From NCBI GenBank assembly GCA_020632955.1, contig JACKEO010000001.1:186001-250000 (forward strand): a stretch of DNA of 64,000 nucleotides. Reading direction: 5' to 3'. This stretch comes from Alphaproteobacteria bacterium. Its GTDB lineage: Bacteria > Myxococcota_A > UBA796 > GCA-2862545. Below the pieces are notes generated by a model. That model searched no databases. It saw only the letters and a program-made list of their open reading frames with translations, and had not been told where the DNA came from. Numbering within the stretch: position 1 is the stretch's first letter; every line of letters begins with the position of its first letter. This document shows, in pieces, positions 19,527 through 28,950 of the stretch. Both the position numbers and the translations under genes were made by a program.

Positions 19527-19849
19527 CAGGCCTCCGCCTCGGCGGGAGCCGCCTCGGCCTTGGGCGCGCGGACGCGCTTCGGCAGCGCGATCACGCCGGC
19601 GTCGGTGACCTCGGCCGAACGGGCCTTCTCGATCAGGCGGCCCACCGTCTCGGTGGGCTGCGCGCCCACGCCGATCCAGTGGTCGACGCGCGCGAGATCG
19701 AGCTTGAGGGCCTTGGGGTCGCGCATGGGGTCGTACCAGCCGATCTGCTCGATCCACCGGCCGTCGCGCTGCACGCGGCTGTCGGCGGCGACGATGCGGT
19801 AGAAGGGCTTCTTCTTGGCACCCATGCGGGTCAGACGGAGCTTCACCAT
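19526..19849 (-). CDS. rpsP: 30S ribosomal protein S16
   Basis: 107 residues, with the family start MVKLRLTRMGAKKKPFYRIV and the WIEQIGWYDP segment. The C-terminus carries an Ala-Glu-Pro extension. An upstream GTG would add three residues; I chose the ATG that begins the conserved sequence. It is the first gene of the rpsP-khpA-rimM-trmD-rplS-yraN-rsmI run, and a promoter would be expected in the 78 bases before it, though none is obvious. Confidence 0.97.
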   Translation of the reverse strand: MVKLRLTRMGAKKKPFYRIVAADSRVQRDGRWIEQIGWYDPMRDPKALKLDLARVDHWIGVGAQPTETVGRLIEKARSAEVTDAGVIALPKRVRAPKAEAAPAEAEA

Positions 19850-19927
19850 GGAGATCACCGAAGGGGGTCAGGGGGCAACCGCGCGCAGGTAGCTCCAGCG
19901 CCCCGCCGCGTCAAGGCGGCGGGCCGG

Positions 19928-21478
<1,551 letters not shown>

Positions 21479-21527
21479 CACGCCCTCGCCGGGTGGGGCC
21501 GCCCCGTAACCGCACGGCCTGCCGCGG

Positions 21528-22580
21528 TCAGGGGTGGGCGCGCGGCTCCGCCTCCGGGTGCGCCCGCCAGATCGCCTCGCCGTCGCGGCTGACCTCCACC
21601 TCGTCGGGATGATCGGGCAGCCACACGAGCTCCGCCACCGGGCCGGTGCCGTCGACGAGGGCACGCACCACGCCGTCGCCGGCCGGGCGCACCCGTCCTC
21701 CGGGCGGCACGGCCACCCAGGTCCCCTCCCCGTCGCGCCAGGCCGCAGGCGGCACCCGGCCGCCCAGCAGCGACGACGGGGTGCGCAGATCCAGGGGTGC
21801 CCGTCGCGCGGCGCGGTCGTCCGGCGCCTCGGTGGGCACCTCCCGGGCCGGCACGAGCGCGCGCCATCGCCGCTCGTGGACCACCAGGGGACCCACCCGG
21901 AGGCCCCCGGGGCCGGTGACGGCCAGATCGTAGACGAGCTCGGTGCGCGCGTCGCCGTCGGGGGTGCGGCCGCGCGTCTCGACCACGCGCGCGAGCACCG
22001 CCGGCTGGGGACTGCCGTCGTCCTCCACCCCCACCACGCCGGAGGCCGTGCCGTCGATCTCGAGGCGCACCGGCACCCGGGTGCCGAGGAAGGCCAGCCT
22101 GTCGGGCACCTCGAGGCGCGCCACCAGGGGGGCGGCGGGCAGGTGCTGGAGGTCCGGGTGGTCCCAGAGACCCGCCAGATCGGGGTCGCGGCGTGCCTGG
22201 AAGGGCGTCCACGGCCCGAGCTCGAGGGCCCGCAGCACGTCGGCCGCCGCCCCGTCCCGGTCGCCGGCACGGGCCCGCAGGCAGGCGCGGAGGGCGACAC
22301 CCTCGCCGAAGCGCGGCGCCGCGGCGAGGGCGTCGTCGAGCAGGGCGAGCGCCTCGTCGAGCGCACCCAGCTGGGCTGCGGCACGAGCCTCCCAGGCCGC
22401 CAGCAGGGCGTCGTCGGGCCGCGCTGCGCGGGCCGCGGCGAAGCGGGTGCGGGCGGTGCGGGCGTCCCCGTCCGCGAGGGCGACCTCACCGGCCTCGGCC
22501 TCGCGCACCGCCACCCCCACGGGGTCGAGCGCCGGCACGGAGGGCGCCGGGCCGCACGCGAGGAGCAGCCAGAGGATCAT
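21528..22580 (-). CDS. TPR-containing lipoprotein of unknown function
   Basis: 350 residues, start overlapping the pgeF stop (ATGA). The first residues MILWLLLACGP give a lipobox (Cys9). Residues 25-125 form two to three TPR-like helix pairs (AVREAEAGEVALADGDARTA, LGALDEALALLDDALAAAP). The second half is predicted beta with no family that I recognise. Its coupling to pgeF suggests a cell-envelope job. Confidence 0.65.
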   Translation of the reverse strand: MILWLLLACGPAPSVPALDPVGVAVREAEAGEVALADGDARTARTRFAAARAARPDDALLAAWEARAAAQLGALDEALALLDDALAAAPRFGEGVALRACLRARAGDRDGAAADVLRALELGPWTPFQARRDPDLAGLWDHPDLQHLPAAPLVARLEVPDRLAFLGTRVPVRLEIDGTASGVVGVEDDGSPQPAVLARVVETRGRTPDGDARTELVYDLAVTGPGGLRVGPLVVHERRWRALVPAREVPTEAPDDRAARRAPLDLRTPSSLLGGRVPPAAWRDGEGTWVAVPPGGRVRPAGDGVVRALVDGTGPVAELVWLPDHPDEVEVSRDGEAIWRAHPEAEPRAHP

Positions 22581-23335
22581 GGCCGCCACGCCACGATGCC
22601 CGCCTGGCGTCCCGCAGCGGGTCCCTCCCGACGCCAGGAGAAGAACCGCGGGTCCCAGGTGCTGCCACCGGTGCGGGCCACGCGGGCCACGCCGGCGGCC
22701 GCCAGCTGCAGCCCCACGGCCCTCCCCAGGTCCACCTGCCAGCGGTCCCGCCGGCCGGGGTGGGCCACGTCGGCACGCGGCAGGCCTGCCGCCTCCAGCG
22801 CCTCCACCACCTCGGGACCCACCTCGAAGGCGTCCACGCCCAGGTGTGGCCCCACGGCGGCCTCGACGTCCGAGGCGCCCGTGGCCTCCCGGAGCGCGTC
22901 GACGGCCGCCCCCACCACGCCCGCGACCACGCCGCGCCACCCGGCGTGCACCGCCGCCACGCCGCCGTCCGTGGCGAGGAGCACGGGCACGCAGTCGGCG
23001 ATCCGCACGGCGAGGGCCAGACCGGGCACCGTGGTGACGAGCGCGTCGGCCTCGCCCGCCGTGGCCAGCGGCCCCGTGGGCGCCTCCACCCGGATCACCC
23101 GCGCGCCGTGCACCTGGCTCGCGAGCGCGAGGCGCGCAGGCTCGAGGCGCGGGTCGACGGCGTGCAGCGCGCGCGTCCAGTGATCGGCGAGGCACGCGTC
23201 CGGGACGCCCTCGGCGCGGGCCAGGGTGAGCCCGTCCGGCGCGGGCCAGCTCCCGCCTCGGCGCGCCGTGAAGCCGTGCACCACCGTGCGGCCGTCCCCG
23301 AAGCCGGGAGCGCGGAGCAGGTCGACCTCTGCCAC
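22577..23335 (-). CDS. pgeF: Peptidoglycan editing factor PgeF (YfiH/laccase-domain family)
   Basis: 252 residues. The family hydrolyses mis-incorporated L-Ser from peptidoglycan precursors (PgeF) and has also been described as a purine nucleoside phosphorylase or laccase-like protein. The metal ligands are in ASQVHGARVI (His), RIADCVPVLL (Cys) and AAVHAGWRGV (His). The later GPHLGVDAFEVGPEV lacks the extra Cys that many homologues have. Length and start are normal. Confidence 0.9.
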   Translation of the reverse strand: MAEVDLLRAPGFGDGRTVVHGFTARRGGSWPAPDGLTLARAEGVPDACLADHWTRALHAVDPRLEPARLALASQVHGARVIRVEAPTGPLATAGEADALVTTVPGLALAVRIADCVPVLLATDGGVAAVHAGWRGVVAGVVGAAVDALREATGASDVEAAVGPHLGVDAFEVGPEVVEALEAAGLPRADVAHPGRRDRWQVDLGRAVGLQLAAAGVARVARTGGSTWDPRFFSWRREGPAAGRQAGIVAWRP

Positions 23336-23384
23336 GTGCGGTCCTCCGTGGTGCGCGGTCCGTGCCCGTCATACCCTCCGCGCC

Positions 23385-24944
23385 ATGCCGCGCCTCCCGA
23401 TCCTGCTGTCGCTGCTCGTCGCCTGCGCTCCGGAGCCGGAGCCGGGCACCGACTTCTCGCTGCGGCTCGCGCCGCTGCTGGCCGAGGGCCAGGACCCCTT
23501 CGCGGGCGCCACCCTCGATCTGCTCGTCACCGACGCGCTCGGCACCGCGGTGTACGAGCTCGGCGACGCCTCGGACGGCCCGTGGGAGCAGGTGGACGTG
23601 GGGCCGCTGGACGCGGCCGAGGTGGCCCTGCGCCTGCGGCCCGCCGGCGTCACCGAGCCCACCCCCGCCCAGGTGGCGGGCTGGGGGCGCACGGCCCCGG
23701 TCACGGCGTCGGAGGGCACCGTGGAGGTGCCGGTGCTGGTGGCCGCCACCGGGCAGGTCGGCGCCTTCGGTCGGCTCGACGCCACCACCCACCAGCCGGC
23801 CGCCGCCGTGCTCGCCAGCGGCGACGTGGTCCTCTTCGGCGGCAGCCCCACGGGCGTGCTCGACCCGAACGACCCGGCCAGCCTCGACCTGCGCGCCTTC
23901 GACGGCATCTGGCGCCTGTCGCGCCTCGACGAGAACGCGGCCTTCGAGCCCGTGGGCTCCCTGCCCTCGGTCGACAACGACCCGCCGCAGCGCGTGGCCG
24001 GCACGGCCACCGCGATCACCGTGGACGGCGAGGAGCGGGTGCTCCTCGTGGGCGGACGCAGCGCCTGGGGCAAGACCGTCTCGGGCACCGCGCGCTCGGT
24101 GCTCTGGGACCCGATCACCCGCACCCAGACGGCGGGGCCGAGCCTGCCCACCGGCGGCCGCTCCCAGCACGTCGCCGTGAAGGTGCAGGAGGACGTCCTC
24201 ATCCTGGGCGGATTCGTCGACAACCAGCCCAACGTGGGGGGCGTGGTGATCGACACCTGGCGCGCCACCGCCAAGGACTGGGTGCGCGCGGGCGAGCTCG
24301 CGAACACCGGCGGCGTGGGCTTCGGCTGGGCCCGCCTCGACGACGGGGTGCTGGTCTGCGGCGGCGGACGCACCGACACCGGAGGCGGGAGGCGCTCGCT
24401 GGCGGCCACCCGCGGCTGCCACGTGGTGCCGCGCGACGGGGCCGCGCGACGTGTGGCCGACCTCGGCTTCCCCGTGCAGGACATGATCCTGCAGGGGCAC
24501 GCCATGGCCGCGCTGCCCGATGGCACGGTCCTCCTCACGGGCGGCACCGACACGAGCGTGAGCGACGCGACCGCGAGCGCCGCCGTGGCGCGCGCGTGGC
24601 GCTACGACCCGGTGGCCGACGCCTGGTCGCCCCTGCCCGACATGGGCACGCCCCGCGCCCACCACGCGATGGTCCCGCTGCCCGACGGTCGCGTGCTCGT
24701 GGTGGGGGGTGCCCAGGCCATCGGCGGCGTGCCCCCCTTCGCGATGGGCGACGCCGTGGGCTGTGCCGAGGTCTTCGACCCCGCGAGCGCCACCTTCGCC
24801 CCGGTGGCGCCCTGCACCGAGGCGGGCGCCGGTGCCTGGCCGGTGGTGGCCGAGGGTCCGGACGTCGACTTCGTCCTGCAGGGCATGGGTCCCAGCGGTG
24901 GCGGGCTCAACTGGGGCCTGATCCCTCGGCCTCCGACGCCCTGA
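23385..24944 (+). CDS. Kelch-repeat lipoprotein
   Basis: 519 residues. The signal sequence ends in a lipobox LVAC (Cys14). Kelch-like blades follow with recurring hydrophobic-GG turns (VVLFGGSPTG, VLLVGGRSAWG, VLILGGFVDN, VLLTGGTDTS, VLVVGGAQAI), separated by about 50-75 residues and each followed by a Trp or Tyr with DPxT-type turns. This predicts a six- or seven-blade propeller on the outer membrane surface. The last 38 bases overlap the convergent nadD. Confidence 0.8.
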   Translation: MPRLPILLSLLVACAPEPEPGTDFSLRLAPLLAEGQDPFAGATLDLLVTDALGTAVYELGDASDGPWEQVDVGPLDAAEVALRLRPAGVTEPTPAQVAGWGRTAPVTASEGTVEVPVLVAATGQVGAFGRLDATTHQPAAAVLASGDVVLFGGSPTGVLDPNDPASLDLRAFDGIWRLSRLDENAAFEPVGSLPSVDNDPPQRVAGTATAITVDGEERVLLVGGRSAWGKTVSGTARSVLWDPITRTQTAGPSLPTGGRSQHVAVKVQEDVLILGGFVDNQPNVGGVVIDTWRATAKDWVRAGELANTGGVGFGWARLDDGVLVCGGGRTDTGGGRRSLAATRGCHVVPRDGAARRVADLGFPVQDMILQGHAMAALPDGTVLLTGGTDTSVSDATASAAVARAWRYDPVADAWSPLPDMGTPRAHHAMVPLPDGRVLVVGGAQAIGGVPPFAMGDAVGCAEVFDPASATFAPVAPCTEAGAGAWPVVAEGPDVDFVLQGMGPSGGGLNWGLIPRPPTP

Positions 24945-25461
24945 TCGCCGCGAGCACCGCGCGCGGCACGAGGGCCGAGACGTCCTCCCCGCGGGCCAGG
25001 GCCGCGCGCACGGCCGTGCTCGAGACCTCCGGGAAGGTGGGCACGCCGGGCACCGCCGCGTGGCCCGCACGACCGACGATCAGGGGGGCGTACTCGGCCT
25101 CGATGCGCGACCAGGCCCGCCAGCGTGGCGTGTCGGGGAGGACGTCGGCGCCCACGACGAGGCGGAAGCCGTGGTGCGGGTGCGCCTCGGCGAGGGCGTC
25201 CAGCGTGTGGATGGTGTAGCTGGTGCCGCCCAGCGCCCGCTCGACGGGGTCCACGCGCACCCAGGGGCCCACGGTGTCGGCGAGCGCCCGGCACCAGGCG
25301 AGGCGGTGCGCGAACGGGGCGAGCTCCTTGCCGAAGGGGTGCGACCAGGCGGGCACGAGCCACACCTCGTCCACCTGATCGGTCCACCGCAGCCAGGCCG
25401 CCACGAGCGCGTGCCCCACGTGGGGTGGGTGGAAGGAGCCGCCGAAGACGCCGACCCGCAC
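24907..25461 (-). CDS. nadD: Nicotinate-nucleotide adenylyltransferase
   Basis: 184 residues. It adenylates nicotinate mononucleotide to form deamido-NAD. The nucleotidyltransferase motif GGSFHPPHVGHALVA is at the N-terminus, with WLVPAWSHPFGK as substrate loop and PEVSSTAVRAALARG as the C-terminal ISSTxIR-type motif. Start is GTG. Its 3' end overlaps the Kelch gene on the other strand by 38 bases. Confidence 0.95.
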   Translation of the reverse strand: MRVGVFGGSFHPPHVGHALVAAWLRWTDQVDEVWLVPAWSHPFGKELAPFAHRLAWCRALADTVGPWVRVDPVERALGGTSYTIHTLDALAEAHPHHGFRLVVGADVLPDTPRWRAWSRIEAEYAPLIVGRAGHAAVPGVPTFPEVSSTAVRAALARGEDVSALVPRAVLAAIRASEAEGSGPS

Positions 25462-25532
25462 GACACACCTCCGCCCGGCAGATAACGCTGTCCGCCCCCG
25501 CGGACGGCGGCGTCCGGGTGCCCGGAGGCGCT

Positions 25533-26340
25533 GTGCGGATCGGGATCTTCGACTCGGGCATCGGCGGGCTCACCGTGCTCGCGGCGGCACGCCAGGCGAT
25601 GCCGGGCCACGAGCTCGTCTACCTGGGCGACACCGCGCGCATCCCCTACGGCACCCGGTCTCCGCTCACGGTGGTGCGCTACTCGCTCGCCGTGGCCTCC
25701 CACCTGGTGCAGCACGAGCGGGTCGAGGCCCTCGTCGTGGCCTGCAACACCGCGTCCACCCACGCGCTGCCGGCGCTGCAGGCCGCCTGCCAGGCGCTGG
25801 ACATCCCGGTGTTCGGCGTGGTGGAGCCGGGCGTGGAGGCGGCCCTCGAGGCCCACACGGGCGGCGCAGTCGCGGTGCTCGGCACGGCCGGCACGGTGGG
25901 CGGGGTGCGTACCAGCGGGCGCCCTGGCCGCACGGGCGCCCACGCTGGAGGTGCACGCCGTCCCCTGCCCGCTCTTCGTGCCGCTGGTGGAGGAGGGGCT
26001 GGCTGCACGGCGACGTGCCCCGGCAGGTGGCCGAGGCCTACGTGGGCTTCCTCCGCGACCGCGCCACCACCGTGATCCTGGGCTGCACGCACTACCCGCT
26101 GCTCACCGACGTGCTCGGCGAGGTGCTCCCGGGCGCGCGGCTGGTGGACTCTGCGCACGCGACGGCGCGGGCGGTCTCGGCGGTCCTCGGTGCGGGCGAG
26201 GGGTCGGGCGGGGTCGAGTTCCTGGTCACCGACCACGTGGAGCGCTTCCAGCACGTGGGCGCCCACTTCCTGGGCACGGTGCCCTCGCCGGTGCGGTGGG
26301 TGGATCTGGGGCCCGCGGTGCCCCCTTCACGTCCCCGTAG
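25533..26340 (+). CDS. murI: Glutamate racemase, frames broken in this sequence
   Basis: Makes D-glutamate for peptidoglycan. The N-terminal half (VRIGIFDSGIGGLTVL, LGDTARIPYGTRS, VVACNTASTHALPAL) is in frame from GTG 25533. The second half (FVPLVEEG, RQVAEAYVGFLRD, TVILGCTHYPLLTDVLG, ending DLGPAV) lies in other frames. Frame changes occur near 25905, 25935 and 26000, the last being one extra G in a GGGG run, and probably once more before a TAG at 26338. Both catalytic cysteines (ACNT and GCTH) are present. I read this as an intact gene with sequence errors rather than a decayed one, since loss would be lethal. Confidence 0.85.
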
Positions 26341-26385
26341 CGGCCGACGCCCTGCCGCCACGCGCCGAGACGTTAGGATCGGCAG

Positions 26386-28020
26386 GTGGAGGTCTCCTGC
26401 GCACCTCGCCCACGGTCGCCACCCTCACCGTGCTCGGCCTCTTCAGCAGCGGCCTGCTCGGTGGTGCCTGGCTCGGCGCGCGGGCCGCGGAGCATGCGCA
26501 GGACCCGTACGGCGCCCTCGACACCCTGGTGCGGGTCATCGGCCTGGTCGAGACCACCTGGGTGGACGAGATCGGCACCGAGGAGCTCGTGGAGGCCGCC
26601 CTGCAGGGCATGGTGGACCGGCTCGACGCCCACTCCGCCTGGATGACCCCGAGGCCTACCGCGACCTGCAGCGCGAGACCCACGGCGCCTACACGGGGCT
26701 CGGCGTGGAGGTGCGGCTCACCGACGAGGGCCCGCGGGTCACGCGCGTGCTGCCCGGGAGCCCCGCCAGCCGCGACGGCATCACCGTGGGCGACCTGATC
26801 CTCGAGGTGGACGGACAGCGCCTCGAGGCCAGCGAGATGGAGGAGGTCAACCGGGCACTGCTGGGTCCCCGCGGCCAGCCGGCGCGGCTGCAGGTGCGAC
26901 GCGCCGGCGACGGCAGCGACCACACCATCCAGACCGTGCGCGACCGCGTGGAGGCCCCGAACGTCGACGTCGACGCGCTGGCGCCCGGCATCGCGTACGC
27001 CCGCATGGTGCAGTTCCGCGAGGGCGCGGCGGCCGACCTCGAGCGGCAGCTCGCCCGTCACGTGGCCGAGGGTCCGGTGGAGGCCCTGGTGCTCGACCTG
27101 CGCGACAACCCGGGGGGCCTGCTCACCGAGGCCGTGGCCACCGCCGACCTCTTCCTCTCGGAGGGCCCCATCGTGTCGACGACGGGGCGCGTGGAGGGCG
27201 AGCGACGCGCCTTCGAGGCCACGCCCGACAGCCTCGGGGTACCCGTGGTGGTGCTCGTGAACGGCCGCTCGGCGAGTGCTGCGGAGATCGTCGCGGCCGC
27301 CCTGCAGGACACGCGTGCCGGACGCCTCGTGGGCACGCGGACCTACGGCAAGGGCAGCATCCAGACCGTGTTCGAGCACCGTGACGGGTCGGCGCTGAAG
27401 CTCACGGTGGGCCGCTACCTCACGCCCTCGGGCACGCCGGTGGCCCCCGCGACGGTCGCCTGCCCGACGTGGTGATCCCGTGGCCCGGCGAGGACACCTC
27501 GGTCGACGATCTGCGCGAGGCCATCGTCGGCCTGCCCACGCTCACCGACGACCAGCGCACCGAGCTGCTCGATCTCGTCGACGGCCTGCCCCACGCCGAG
27601 CTCCGCATGCTGCGGTCGTCGATCCCCTGGGACGGTCCCCCGGCCAGCCGCCTGGCCCGCGACCCCCAGCTCACCGCCGCCCTCACCGAGGCCCGCCGCC
27701 TCGCCGACGAGGCCGCGCGGCAGAGGCGGAAGGCTGACGGCCTTGGCACGGCGCGGCCGGCGCAGAACCCGCGCCCCCCCGACGGCGGACGAGTCATTCG
27801 CGAGACCCCGCCGCCGGACGAGGCGAGACGCCGGTGGCGAACCCGCCACCCCCGACGGCCGGACGAGGCAAGACGCCGGTGGCGAACCCGCCACCCCCGA
27901 CGGCCTGACGAGGCGAGACGCCGGGGGCGAACCCGCCACCCCCGACGGCCGGACGAGGCGAGACGCCGCTGGCGAACCCGCCACCGCGGCGCCCCTGGCG
28001 GGGCTGGGGCCCCGCCGTAA
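26386..28020 (+). CDS. C-terminal processing protease, S41 family with PDZ domain, frames broken
   Basis: An N-terminal membrane segment (VLGLFSSGLLGGAWLG), then the S41 helical part, a PDZ domain (GLGVEVRLTDEGPRVTRVLP to ILEVDGQRL) and the protease core. The core has LVLDLRDNPGGLL, the serine motif VLVNGRSASAAEIVAAAL and the lysine motif TYGKGSIQTVF. One base is missing in the CCCC run near 26648, another change lies near 27455, and one is needed just after the presumed GTG start. Such proteases trim envelope proteins. The last open stretch runs through a 45-base tandem repeat to TAA 28018-28020, and the true end may be near 27737. Confidence 0.75.
27813..27992. repeat. Four tandem copies of a 45-base unit
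   Basis: The unit begins GCCGGACGAGGCGAGACGCC and recurs at 27813, 27858, 27903 and 27948 with one to three differences per copy; a degenerate piece precedes it at about 27775. Because 45 is a multiple of three, all frames stay open, which creates Arg-rich or Gly-rich shadow peptides on both strands. There are no unique spacers, so it is not a CRISPR array. Confidence 0.9.
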
Positions 28021-28051
28021 TTTGGTCACAAGGCGGGGCGGGGCCCCCGCC
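27997..28051. terminator. Two GC-rich hairpins between convergent genes
   Basis: GGCGGGGC-TGGG-GCCCCGCC (27997-28016) has an eight-base stem followed on the plus strand by GTAATTT. GGCGGGG / CCCCGCC (28032-38 and 28045-51) forms a second stem, followed on the minus strand by TTGTGACCAAATT. Each hairpin would end one of the two converging transcripts, the S41 protease gene and lolA. Confidence 0.6.
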
Positions 28052-28056
28052 GTAGT

Positions 28057-28751
28057 CTAGTTCGTCTCGCGGATGACGCTCACGCCCGTGGGCGGCGTGA
28101 ACACGAACTCCTTGTCGTCGACCGCGGGATTCAGCTCGACGTTCTTCAGATCGAGCTCGGTGACGTTGTCGAAGGTGTCGGTGATGACGACCCGCTCGAC
28201 GCCCAGCGCCCCGCCCAGGTGGATGACGACCTTCTTGAAGTTGTCGTCGCCCTTGGGCTTGAGCTCCACCACGCAGCCGGCGGCGCCCGAGGACACGACC
28301 GTGACCGAGGAACTTCTCCTCGAGCTTGTCGAGGGAGGTGAGCATCGTCTCGGTGGCGCCGCGCTGCCCCGACACGTCGTCGTAGACGATGACCTGCTTG
28401 TCCTCGGCCGTGTAGACCCACATCTTCGCGCCGTCGGTGACGAAGAGCTTGGCCGACGCGCCCGGAGCCCGAGGCCCACCGCATCTTGCCGGGCTGCTTC
28501 ACCAGCAGCTTCGCCTCCACCGTCTCGTCGCCGAAGAGCGCGGAGCGCTGCGTCTGCACGACGTCGGCGCGGATGGCCTTGACGTCCTTGTACTTGGCCG
28601 AGAGCGCGTCCACGATCTGCTGCTTGGTCATCGGGCTCGCGACGGCGTCCTCGGCGCAGGCGCGCGGGACGAGCGGCGGCACGGTGACGCTGCCGAGCAG
28701 GAGCGCGGCGCAGATCACGGCGGCGGTGCGGGCGGCGGGGCGGAAGGCCAT
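28057..28751 (-). CDS. lolA: Outer-membrane lipoprotein carrier LolA, frames broken
   Basis: Periplasmic chaperone that carries lipoproteins from LolCDE to the outer membrane. After a signal peptide (MAFRPAARTAAVICAALLLG) the sequence has IVDALSAKYKDVKAIRADVVQ and LLVKQPGKMRW, the LolA N-terminal pattern. The middle (MWVYTAEDKQVIVYDD) and the end (DDNFKKVVIHL, VITDTFDNVTELDLKNVEL) are in two other frames, with changes near 28475 and 28310. GGAG lies six bases before the ATG. Many lipoproteins in the window depend on this pathway. Essentiality argues for sequence error. Confidence 0.85.
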
Positions 28752-28950
28752 CAGGGTCTCCTGGGCGGAGCGGCCGGGGCGGTCGAGGACGGGCATCCGA
28801 CGAGCGCGACGGCGGGGCATTCGATCCGAGGATGGGTTCAGCAGCCCGACACGCGGGATCGGACGAAGATGCCCGCGCCTGGACGATGTAGCACCCGAGG
28901 GATCGGGGAGCCACGGCGGCCTGCCGCCGAGACGGCAGCGGCGGAGCGGC

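Noticed and set aside
27813..27992. CRISPR array
   Set aside because: The copies are directly adjacent with no unique spacers, and no cas genes are in the window.
27794..28423. Minus-strand protein with repeated GGGGFATGVSPRPAV
   Set aside because: Translation of the 45-base repeat joined to the middle of lolA by a frame break; not a gene of its own.
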